Shown: piece by piece, positions 1-5,379 of the stretch | How the letters are laid out: each line of letters begins with the position of its first letter | How positions within the stretch are numbered: position 1 is the first letter of the stretch | NCBI GenBank assembly: GCA_964498125.1 | Contig: CAZCGE010000005.1 | Coordinates: 1-6,591, forward strand | Reading direction: 5' to 3' | Source: CAMDBL01 sp964498125 | GTDB lineage: Bacteria > Pseudomonadota > Alphaproteobacteria > Rhizobiales > Hyphomicrobiaceae | Length of the DNA stretch: 6,591 bases | The notes under the pieces: generated by a model | What the model was told of the DNA's origin: nothing | Database searches by the model: none | Seen by the model: the letters and a program-made list of their open reading frames with translations, nothing else | Position numbers and translations under genes: made by a program

Positions 1-2166
1 GAGTTCGGCATGCGTGCCATAGGCGGCGATGAAGTTGATGACCGACGCTTCATGTTTCAGATGTTGCGTGAGGTCGAGCCAACTCGTGTAAGGCGTCAGC
101 TGGCTGTCGGTGGTCATGTCGTAGAATTCGCGCCGCGCCGCATTCAGCGTCGGCACGCCGGTGTCGCGGCCGCGCGCCAGGTTGATGGTCGGCAGGTCGA
201 GCGGCAGGCCGAGCAGGTTGTTGCGCAGCGCCTCGGTGACGAACTCGTCGATCTCGTTGCCGGCCTGGCGGGTCATGCCGCGCACGATGGCGCCGGCGGC
301 CACTGCGGCCGACAGCGTGCCGTTCTCATCGAACGCGATCGGATTGAGGAACGCTTCGACCAAGCCGATGTCGCTCGACGCGAAATTGGGGTCGAGGCGG
401 TCGACCGTCTCGGTCAGCATCGAGTGGCCGAAGCGATAGACGACGTGCGCGAACTCGGCGACGATCGCCGGATTGATCGCGGTATCAAAACCTTCCGGAG
501 CAAGGAAGACATCGATCATCGGCTGGACCTTGCGCGCGAATTCCTCGAACACCAGATGCTGGTACTGCATCTCGGTGGCGAACTTCGCCGCCTGGAACAG
601 GCGCTCGCCGTCCCACACGCCAGGCGAAAGTTCCCAGGACGCAATGAAGACAGGGTCGTTGGTGGCGAGCACCGTCGCTTTGATCTCGGCGATCTGCCGG
701 TTGTGCTCGGAGTGGAAGACGTGGTGGACGGCGGTGAGAGCGATGTTCTCGTTGCCGCGGCCGTCGCCGGTGACGAAGTGGCGGTTGAGCAGCTCGTCGT
801 CGTAGGTGCCAACCGGCTGCAGGACAGCCGCCGTCGAGATATCTGTGTCGAGGTCAGCGACCTCACCGGCGTTCGGCGCCGCATTGTGGGCGATGTCGTT
901 GAGGAAGGCGTGGCCGGTGCCAATAACAGATACCGTATGCGTGCCGCCCAAAGCGGGCACGAATCCAACCGGGTCGGGAAGATTGTGCAGGTCGAGGCCG
1001 GCTGCCGTGCCCTCGATGAAATAGTTGGTCTTCGTGACCACCAATCCGACAGTTTCCGTAACCGTGACGGCGACCTGCGCAAATCCGTTCACGCCAGGGA
1101 TGAAATTGCCGTAAAGGTCGGCCCGCAGCAACGGCACGTCGTGGACGTCGATGTCGCTCAGCACGATGCCGAGCATGCTCAGGGCCTGCGCCTTGACCTC
1201 AGCCCAGGTCGGAATGCCACCGTTAGTGGCATTGTCGAGCAACGCGCCGGTGGAAACCGCGAAGCTGTCGGCAATGAGGTTGGCATCCGTGTCGACACTG
1301 AACGTGTACTGGCGCAGGAACACCTGGTGCGAGGAATGAGACGTATACGTCTGATTCTGGTCGACGAACGGTGTCGTGGTGTTCTGTGTATCGCGGGTGT
1401 CATCGAGGCTCTCGTTGACGCCGACGGTCAAGAGATCATCGCCGAGCACGCCGTCGGCACCGGGGCCGACGAACTGGGTGGCGCGCGTCAGCAGCATGAA
1501 CTGCAGGCCAGGATCAGTCAGCTCGTCGCCAGTATTGGCAATGCCGTCCGGGCCCACCGTGATCAGCGGGTCGTCGGGCTGCAGCGGGATAAAGACGATG
1601 CTGTTGCCGCCCTTGGTGACCAGGTCGAGGCCGTGATCGAAGAACTGACCGAAGAACGTGAACCACGAATTGAAGCCGGCCGACAGACCCTCGTCGGGCG
1701 CCGTGTTCGGGATGGTCAGCGTCACGCCGGCGCCAACTGCGATTCCGCTCAGGTCCAACAAAGTGCCGACGGGGTAAGGCAGAAGCGTGTCGGGATCGAT
1801 CTGCGTGCCATCGGCATAGATGCCAAAGCCGCCATCGACGAAGGCCTGCACGGCGGCCGGATTGGTGATGGTCTGGTCGACGATCAGGTTGGAAATCGTG
1901 CGCGGCTCGGAGTCCATCACGAAACCGGCCGAATTGTAAGCGGCCAGGAAGGCAGGATCCAGCAACCGCGGGAATAGCTGATCCGCCGCGCCGAAGAACT
2001 GCTGGCCCGGGAAAAGATTGTTGAACGATCCGTCCACCGTCCGCAGGCCGAAAGCGCCGAATGAGTTCGGCAGCAGGGTCGTCAGATCCGCTCCGGCCGC
2101 GTGTTGTTCCGCGATCATGATCTGCTGCAGGATGAATTCCAGATCGGAACGGATCAGAGTTGCCAT
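1..2166 (-). CDS. Animal-type haem peroxidase (peroxicin-like), N-terminal 722 residues, C-terminus beyond the left edge
   Basis: The frame is open without a stop from the ATG at 2166 to base 1, so the gene continues to the left of the window. GGGAGG at 2172-2177 sits five bases before the ATG and fixes the start. The protein belongs to the peroxidase-cyclooxygenase superfamily, which oxidises substrates with H2O2 through haem. Visible landmarks: GQFFDHGLD with distal His178 and Asp177 (the haem-ester Asp of myeloperoxidase); a T-x-F-x-D-x-N calcium loop at 265-271; GDGRGNE with catalytic Arg470 and Glu473 (second haem-ester position); the HSEHNR helix just after it; RFGH with proximal His581; and LARGRDTGVP at 663-672. 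Asn474 replaces the Met243 of myeloperoxidase, so its sulfonium link is not expected. There is no signal peptide and not one cysteine in 722 residues, which fits type I secretion of RTX-like proteins; a C-terminal secretion or calcium-repeat region would be off-window. The family is firm; the secretion route and substrate are inferred. Confidence 0.93.
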   Translation of the reverse strand, partial: MATLIRSDLEFILQQIMIAEQHAAGADLTTLLPNSFGAFGLRTVDGSFNNLFPGQQFFGAADQLFPRLLDPAFLAAYNSAGFVMDSEPRTISNLIVDQTITNPAAVQAFVDGGFGIYADGTQIDPDTLLPYPVGTLLDLSGIAVGAGVTLTIPNTAPDEGLSAGFNSWFTFFGQFFDHGLDLVTKGGNSIVFIPLQPDDPLITVGPDGIANTGDELTDPGLQFMLLTRATQFVGPGADGVLGDDLLTVGVNESLDDTRDTQNTTTPFVDQNQTYTSHSSHQVFLRQYTFSVDTDANLIADSFAVSTGALLDNATNGGIPTWAEVKAQALSMLGIVLSDIDVHDVPLLRADLYGNFIPGVNGFAQVAVTVTETVGLVVTKTNYFIEGTAAGLDLHNLPDPVGFVPALGGTHTVSVIGTGHAFLNDIAHNAAPNAGEVADLDTDISTAAVLQPVGTYDDELLNRHFVTGDGRGNENIALTAVHHVFHSEHNRQIAEIKATVLATNDPVFIASWELSPGVWDGERLFQAAKFATEMQYQHLVFEEFARKVQPMIDVFLAPEGFDTAINPAIVAEFAHVVYRFGHSMLTETVDRLDPNFASSDIGLVEAFLNPIAFDENGTLSAAVAAGAIVRGMTRQAGNEIDEFVTEALRNNLLGLPLDLPTINLARGRDTGVPTLNAARREFYDMTTDSQLTPYTSWLDLTQHLKHEASVINFIAAYGTHAEL

Positions 2167-2222
2167 AGGTACCTCCCACATAGGCGAGCCGCAAAACGGC
2201 GAAAAACCCCGAAACTCAAGAC

Positions 2223-2300
2223 CGCATTTAGAGAATTATTCCGCAGTCCCCGGGCGCTAGGTAACGGTTATAAATCAGTTAGGTGATCGAATATAAGGGG
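2223..2300 (-). promoter_or_regulatory. AT-rich leader, likely promoter region of the peroxidase gene
   Basis: This stretch is clearly richer in A+T than the surrounding DNA and lies 60-130 bases upstream of the peroxidase start. Read on the minus strand it contains TATATT (2288-2293) and TATAAC (about 2268-2273), both acceptable -10 hexamers. I do not find a good TTGACA-like -35 at 16-18 bases from either, so the exact promoter is not resolved. A short hairpin, GCCG-CAAAA-CGGC (2188-2200), lies between this region and the ribosome site. Confidence 0.25.
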
Positions 2301-2390
2301 CAAAGGTCGCTTTTTTTTGTAAGCACTAGGTCCCCGCTGTATCGGAAATACCTCGCAACCTTAGTCGGATAGCATCCGTGGACTTTTTAA

Positions 2391-2423
2391 GACGAAAGTT
2401 GGTATATGGGTTGGACTTTCGTC
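2391..2423. repeat. Perfect 9-bp inverted repeat GACGAAAGT / ACTTTCGTC
   Basis: GACGAAAGT (2391-2399) and ACTTTCGTC (2415-2423) are exact reverse complements around a 15-base AT-rich centre containing tatat. The length and spacing suit either a dimeric regulator site or an RNA hairpin. It lies about 225 bases upstream of the peroxidase start. The regulator, if there is one, is unknown. Confidence 0.5.
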
Positions 2424-2460
2424 GGATCTGGTTGAGCCCATGGCGGCGCACGCATCCAAC

Positions 2461-2502
2461 CATCGCACCGGCTCGCCCAATGGTCGCGCGACCACTGCGA
2501 TG
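2461..2502. repeat. Nested inverted repeat with a perfect 14-bp central palindrome
   Basis: CATCGCA (2461-2467) pairs with TGCGATG (2496-2502). Inside lies the perfect palindrome TGGTCGCGCGACCA (2481-2494), one base from the right arm and 13 bases from the left arm. The inner palindrome is symmetric without a loop, as in operators of dimeric repressors. The outer arms could make the whole a cruciform or a branched RNA. The role is not determined. Confidence 0.5.
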
Positions 2503-2580
2503 TCCCAAACGATGCCGAAATTGTGTTTCCTTGCGACACCCTTTTCGGGCAGCCCTGCTAGGCATTTCCGACCCTGGATT

Positions 2581-2612
2581 GGCCCCGACCACCAGTCGAC
2601 CAGTGGTGGGCC
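2581..2612. repeat. Strong GC-rich hairpin
   Basis: GGCCC (2581-2585) pairs with GGGCC (2608-2612), and ACCAC (2588-2592) pairs with GTGGT (2603-2607), with a CG bulge on the left arm and a ten-base loop. It is followed at once by the ten-base palindrome CCGGCGCCGG (2611-2620). There is no T-run on either side, so it is not a classical intrinsic terminator. Confidence 0.45.
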
Positions 2613-2628
2613 GGCGCCGGGCTAGACA

Positions 2629-2646
2629 TCGGCCGTTTCAGGCCGA
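2629..2646 (-). terminator. Possible hairpin 3' of the small exported-protein gene
   Basis: TCGGCC and GGCCGA form a perfect six-base-pair stem with a six-base loop, starting 17 bases after the minus-strand stop codon at 2663. Position and strength would suit transcript ending or 3'-end protection for the upstream minus-strand genes. No uridine tract follows, so termination is only a suggestion. Confidence 0.3.
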
Positions 2647-2662
2647 CGCTATGCCAAATGAG

Positions 2663-2851
2663 TCACCGCGCCACGACCCGCCGCGCCAGCCAGCCAACGC
2701 TGACAAAACGCGCGGCGGGGCCCTCGAAAGAAGAAAGCGCGAAGGCGGCCGATTGAGCCTGAGCACCGGCATCGCCGCCGCGCGAGATGGCGGCACTGGC
2801 TGAAAGGCCAAGGCCAAAAGAGACTGCGACGACGATGGCAAGTCGGATCAT
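2663..2851 (-). CDS. Small exported protein of unknown function, 62 aa
   Basis: I do not recognise a family. The start is chosen because GGAGG (2859-2863) lies seven bases before the ATG at 2851; an in-frame ATG nine codons further upstream has no such site. Residues 1-20 are a clear signal peptide: Met-Ile-Arg, then a hydrophobic run (LAIVVAVSFGLGL), then SASA-A with likely cleavage near residue 20-21. The mature part of about 40 residues is Ala/Ser/Gly-rich, has no cysteine, and ends in an Arg-rich tail (WLARRVVAR). It is probably released to the periplasm or outside. It follows the methyltransferase gene on the same strand after a 116-base gap, so co-transcription is possible. The strong ribosome site and signal peptide argue that it is real; the lack of a family match leaves doubt. 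Confidence 0.62.
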   Translation of the reverse strand: MIRLAIVVAVSFGLGLSASAAISRGGDAGAQAQSAAFALSSFEGPAARFVSVGWLARRVVAR

Positions 2852-2909
2852 GACGGTTCCTCCGCTGGATTTCAGCACGGAGAATGCCGCGTCGGCGAAG
2901 GCTCCGCAG

Positions 2910-2934
2910 TTCCGCGGGGAACATGCCGCGGGAA
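2910..2934 (-). terminator. Hairpin between the methyltransferase gene and the small exported-protein gene
   Basis: TTCCGCGG (2910-2917) pairs with CCGCGGGAA (2926-2934), leaving one bulged G and an eight-base loop. It begins about 33 bases after the methyltransferase stop codon on the minus strand. There is no T-run after it. It may slow or end transcription, or protect a processed 3' end. A run of eight G residues (2937-2944) lies just beside it. Confidence 0.28.
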
Positions 2935-2967
2935 CAGGGGGGGGCGCACTTTATTGCGTCGACCCGC

Positions 2968-4152
2968 CTAACCCTTGGCCACCGGCACCATCGATAGCTT
3001 GGGATCGGTCGCTGGAATGTAGACCTCGGGCAAGCCCAACTCTTTCCTGACGATGTTCGTCCCACGCACCAGCGCCACCATCTTGTAATAGGCGTGAATG
3101 CGGCTCATGGCTTGGCGGCCAAAACCGCAGTCCGATGCCAGGATCAGCCGCTCCGGCTCGATGTGCTTCAGGCAGAGCCGGATCAAATCGGCGACCTCGT
3201 CCGGCTTCTCGATCTGCAGCGTGCGGTGATTGAGGATGCCGACGGCGATCTTCTTGTCCTTGCCGATCAGCTTGCCGTAGAGCGGCGCCTCGGCGCAGCG
3301 ATTCGACGCGCCCTCGACGCACAGCACGTCGATGTCGAGCCGGTCATAGTAGCTCAGTGCCTTCTCGTAGCTGGCGCTCATCGGCAGCACACGCTGGCCG
3401 GCCGGGCTGCCCCAGCAGGTGTGCGCCCACACCTCGGTGCGCGCACGCAGGCCCTTGACCTCGCGGTTGAAGGCATCGACCCAGGTCTCGGCCTTGATCG
3501 GCGTGTTGGGGTCGTGGATCGTCTGGTGCACCTCCGGCTCCTCGATCTGGATCAAGGGCGCGCCGGCATCGCACATGGCATGATACTCCGGGTTCAGGGC
3601 ATCGGAAAGCGCATAGAGCAGCTCGACGCGGTCCTTGTAGAACTGGTTGTTGACCATCATGGTCAGGATCTGCGCCGAGGCCGTGCCGATCTTGCAGGGC
3701 TTGTCGGTCATGCCGGCCATGGCGCGATAGGCGCGGTCGAGCTCCAGCCGCGTCTTGCCGATCGGGCCGGTGACGGGCGGCGTCATGCGCGTCTCGATCA
3801 CTTCCCACATGATGTCGCCGGGGCCGCGATCGGCGGTCAGAAAGCCCGCCGGCTGCGGCTCGACCTTGAACGGGCCGATACCCTCGATGCGCTCCAGGGG
3901 ATAGGCGACCCAGCCGCGGCCGGCCCAGTCGTCGTCCAGCCGGCAATCGCCGTCGACCATGATGTCGATTCCGGCCTTGTGCTGCATGGCGATGTTGGCG
4001 GCAAGGCAATCGAAGTGCTGCTCGCGATAGGCGCGCTGCGAGAAGCCGACCGACAACGGCTGTCCGCGCAGGTTCTCCGTGAACCAGCTTGGCCGCGGCA
4101 GCGCGCCGGTCGTGGTGGTGGCGAGCGGCTTACCCTTGGTGGCGATGAACAT
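2968..4152 (-). CDS. Cobalamin-independent methionine-synthase-like Zn methyltransferase (MetE C-terminal domain family), 394 aa
   Basis: The protein resembles the catalytic C-terminal barrel of MetE and the group named 'cobalamin-independent methionine synthase II family'. It lacks the N-terminal MetE domain, giving about half the length of full MetE (around 750 residues). The zinc site that activates a thiol or thiolate acceptor is complete: His244 and Cys246 in HTCWGSP, Glu280 in CVEGASNR, and Cys342 in SDCGFGRQ. IQIEEPEVH at 201-209 matches the acidic 'DEP' strand of the family. The N-terminus, with TTTTGALPRPSWF at 12-24, is the usual family opening. The ATG at 4152 has a weak GAGG about six bases upstream. 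It is divergent from queC across a 122-base spacer and precedes the small exported-protein gene. Members of this group include enzymes not shown to make methionine (coenzyme-M or other thiol transfers), so the methyl donor and acceptor are left open. Confidence 0.9.
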   Translation of the reverse strand: MFIATKGKPLATTTTGALPRPSWFTENLRGQPLSVGFSQRAYREQHFDCLAANIAMQHKAGIDIMVDGDCRLDDDWAGRGWVAYPLERIEGIGPFKVEPQPAGFLTADRGPGDIMWEVIETRMTPPVTGPIGKTRLELDRAYRAMAGMTDKPCKIGTASAQILTMMVNNQFYKDRVELLYALSDALNPEYHAMCDAGAPLIQIEEPEVHQTIHDPNTPIKAETWVDAFNREVKGLRARTEVWAHTCWGSPAGQRVLPMSASYEKALSYYDRLDIDVLCVEGASNRCAEAPLYGKLIGKDKKIAVGILNHRTLQIEKPDEVADLIRLCLKHIEPERLILASDCGFGRQAMSRIHAYYKMVALVRGTNIVRKELGLPEVYIPATDPKLSMVPVAKG

Positions 4153-4191
4153 GGGGGGCCTCGTGGGGTGGGAGTGGAGATTGGGTAGTGG

Positions 4192-4219
4192 GTTTTACCG
4201 CGTCCAGCCGTGGAGGCAA
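4192..4219 (-). promoter_or_regulatory. Candidate promoter of the methyltransferase gene
   Basis: On the minus strand TTGCCT (4214-4219) and TAAAAC (4192-4197) are separated by 16 bases, each matching four of six bases of the sigma-70 consensus. The -10 lies about 40 bases before the start codon. The match is moderate, and the alphaproteobacterial consensus is loose. Confidence 0.3.
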
Positions 4220-4274
4220 CCGGCGCGCCGCCGTGGTGGTTGATCGGACGGCTCCGGTTCTGGCATGAAGGGGA

Positions 4275-4988
4275 ATGTCTACTGCCAATGTCACCTCCGC
4301 CCTCCTGCTGTTCTCCGGCGGCCAGGATTCCAGCGTCTGCCTGGCCTGGGCCTGCGAGCGCTATGCCCGTGTCGAGACGGTCGGCTTCGCCTATGGTCAG
4401 CGGCACGCCATCGAGATGCAGACGCGCCAGACCGTGCTGGCCTTGGTGAAACGCGCATTCCCGAGATGGGCTGACCGCATCGGCGCTGACCATGAGCTGG
4501 CGCTCCCCACGCTGGCGGCGATCTCCGAAACGTCGCTGACCCGCGATGTTGCATTCGAGATGTCGGCCTCGGGGCTGCCGAATACGTTCGTGCCGGGTCG
4601 CAACCTGTTGTTCTTCACTTATGCGGCAGCCCTCGCCTACCGCCGCGGCATCCGCACCCTCATTGGCGGCATGTGCGAGACCGACTATTCGGGCTACCCC
4701 GATTGCCGCCAGGACACGCTGCAGGCGCTGGCCCGCACCCTCTCGCTCGGCATGGGCGCCGATTTCGCCATCGAGACACCCTTGATGTGGGTCGACAAGG
4801 CGGCGACGTGGCAGATGGCGCGCGATCTCGGCGGACAGCCTTTCGTCGATCTCATCACCGAGGAAACGCACACCTGCTACCTTGGCGAGCGTGGCCGGCG
4901 GCACGCCTGGGGTTACGGCTGTGGCACGTGCCCGGCGTGCGAGCTGCGGGCGAAGGGGTGGGAGCAATGGCGCGCCGCGTCGTCGTAG
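4275..4988 (+). CDS. queC: 7-cyano-7-deazaguanine (preQ0) synthase QueC
   Basis: QueC uses ATP and ammonia to convert 7-carboxy-7-deazaguanine to preQ0, a cytosolic step toward queuosine in tRNA. The 237 residues match the family's usual length. The PP-loop SGGQDS is at 14-19; NTFVPGRN at 103-110; the signature CETDYSGYPDCR at 134-145; ETPLMWVDKAATW at 167-179. The zinc-binding cysteines are Cys201, Cys216, Cys219 and Cys222 (THTCYLG and CGTCPAC). The start at 4275 gives the expected short lead before the PP-loop; the purine-rich AAGGGG before it is unusually close (1-2 bases), and no better in-frame start exists. No queD, queE or queF is present, so the rest of the pathway is elsewhere. The stop codon TAG (4986-4988) is part of the GTAG head of a palindromic repeat that begins at 4985. 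Confidence 0.97.
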   Translation: MSTANVTSALLLFSGGQDSSVCLAWACERYARVETVGFAYGQRHAIEMQTRQTVLALVKRAFPRWADRIGADHELALPTLAAISETSLTRDVAFEMSASGLPNTFVPGRNLLFFTYAAALAYRRGIRTLIGGMCETDYSGYPDCRQDTLQALARTLSLGMGADFAIETPLMWVDKAATWQMARDLGGQPFVDLITEETHTCYLGERGRRHAWGYGCGTCPACELRAKGWEQWRAASS

Positions 4989-5022
4989 GTCGGAACGAGC
5001 GCTCTTGCGCGAGGTCCGACAC
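4985..5022 (+). repeat. GTAG-headed palindromic element, copy A
   Basis: From the GTAG head, element positions 5-10 pair with 31-36 (GTCGGA / TCCGAC) and positions 15-18 pair with 23-26 (GCGC / GCGC), with a four-base loop. Positions 13-14 and 27-28 are both GA and face each other. Its GTAG contains the queC stop codon. Confidence 0.75.
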
Positions 5023-5033
5023 GGCGCGGCAAG

Positions 5034-5071
5034 ATGTCGGACATCGGCCAAGGGGCCTCGCTCCGACCTAC
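5034..5071 (-). repeat. GTAG-headed palindromic element, copy B
   Basis: Read on the minus strand from 5071, this has the same 38-base layout as copy A, with the outer stem GTCGGA / TCCGAC and an inner stem GGCC / GGCC instead of GCGC / GCGC. The GA pairs at 13-14 and 27-28 are kept. Its head lies immediately next to the ribosome site of the following gene. Confidence 0.75.
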
Positions 5072-5078
5072 GAGGAGG
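5072..5078 (+). promoter_or_regulatory. Ribosome binding site abutting the repeat
   Basis: GAGGAGG lies five bases before the ATG at 5084 and decides that start. Its first two bases are the last two bases of the 17-base inverted-repeat arm, so folding of the doublet in mRNA could change access to it. Confidence 0.7.
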
Positions 5079-5083
5079 CTATC

Positions 5084-5326
5084 ATGCGAGATGACCTGAT
5101 CCGCGCCGTCGACGCCGCCATTGCCGGCGACTGGAAGACCGCCCACGAGATCGTGCAGAAATACGAGGACGACAAGACCGCCTGCTGGCTGCACGCCGTG
5201 CTGCACAAGATCGAGCCGGACGAGGCCAATGCCCGATACTGGTACCGCGAGGCTGGACAGTTCTACGAAAGCTACGGCGAGCCCAAGGTTGAGCTCGCCG
5301 CCATCAAAGCCGTGTTGACGTACTGA
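5084..5326 (+). CDS. Conserved-type hypothetical protein, 80 aa
   Basis: This is a short soluble protein of the type often annotated only as hypothetical in alphaproteobacteria; I know no assigned function. It begins MRDDLIRAVD and is likely all helical: a helix at about 2-13, GDW at 15-17, a second helix to about 28 (KTAHEIVQKYED), then WLHAVLHKIEPDEANARYWYREAG at 35-58, which resembles one tetratricopeptide-like helical pair ending in an aromatic 'ARYWYR' motif. There is no signal peptide or membrane segment, and a single cysteine (Cys34). The start is set by GAGGAGG at 5072-5078. A longer open frame runs in from 4673, but that part overlaps queC out of frame and is not used. It lies 95 bases after queC on the same strand, with the palindromic doublet between, so a shared transcript is possible. 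Confidence 0.85.
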   Translation: MRDDLIRAVDAAIAGDWKTAHEIVQKYEDDKTACWLHAVLHKIEPDEANARYWYREAGQFYESYGEPKVELAAIKAVLTY

Positions 5327-5379
5327 GTGCGGATGGTGGACTACGTGCCGCGCCCCCAGAATGCGCAATAGAGACGCGC

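Larger units (their letters stand above)
2167..2662. other. Gene-free 496-base interval with a cluster of inverted repeats
   Basis: No open frame here has a convincing ribosome site or a recognisable protein. The left part (2200-2420) is relatively AT-rich and carries an eight-T run at 2311-2318. The right part (2366-2646) has five separate inverted repeats, listed individually where they are strong. The smallest is CGGAT-AGC-ATCCG at 2366-2378. There are also direct repeats: tggacttt at 2379-2386 and 2412-2419, and gtcggat at 2364-2370 and 2421-2427. The interval may hold the control region of the peroxidase gene, the 3' ends of the small gene's transcript, or an unannotated structured RNA. 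Nothing seen decides between these. Confidence 0.5.
4983..5073. repeat. REPIN-like doublet of two inverted 38-base palindromic elements
   Basis: The outer arms 4983-4999 and 5057-5073 are inverted repeats of 17 bases with one mismatch (the first twelve, starting TCGTAGGTCGGA, are perfect). Each end is a complete hairpin element: one at 4985-5022 on the plus strand and one at 5034-5071 on the minus strand, 30 of 38 positions identical, separated by 11 bases. GTAG heads facing outward, followed by an imperfect hairpin, is the form known for REP elements mobilised by REP-associated tyrosine transposases, and an inverted pair is a REPIN. Membership of that system is inferred from form only. Confidence 0.75.

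Noticed and set aside
10..1977. 655-codon open frame on the plus strand
   Set aside because: It lies opposite the peroxidase gene. The minus strand gives clear family motifs throughout, while the plus reading is Arg/Val/Asp-rich with no motif and no good ribosome site. High GC content explains the long antisense frame.
1514..2194. 226-codon minus-strand frame starting at 2194
   Set aside because: It overlaps the peroxidase gene in another frame; its Arg/Pro/Gly-rich product shows no motif.
2311..2318. Eight-T run as an intrinsic terminator on the plus strand
   Set aside because: No stable hairpin precedes it, and no plus-strand gene ends nearby.
2937..2944. Run of eight G residues as a phase-variable tract
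   Set aside because: It lies between genes with no start codon or promoter at the right distance to be switched; in this GC-rich DNA chance is enough.
3094..4188. 364-codon plus-strand frame
   Set aside because: It is antisense to the methyltransferase gene, whose family match is unambiguous.
4251..4274. preQ1 riboswitch upstream of queC
   Set aside because: GGTTCTGGC resembles part of a preQ1-I loop, but there is no P1 stem and no A-rich tail, so the fold cannot form.
3837..5051. 404-codon minus-strand frame spanning queC
   Set aside because: It overlaps queC in antisense and the methyltransferase gene out of frame, and has no recognisable domain.
4673..5083. N-terminal extension of the 80-residue protein to 217 residues
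   Set aside because: This part overlaps queC out of frame and reads as Arg-rich shadow; the GAGGAGG at 5072-5078 sets the start at 5084.
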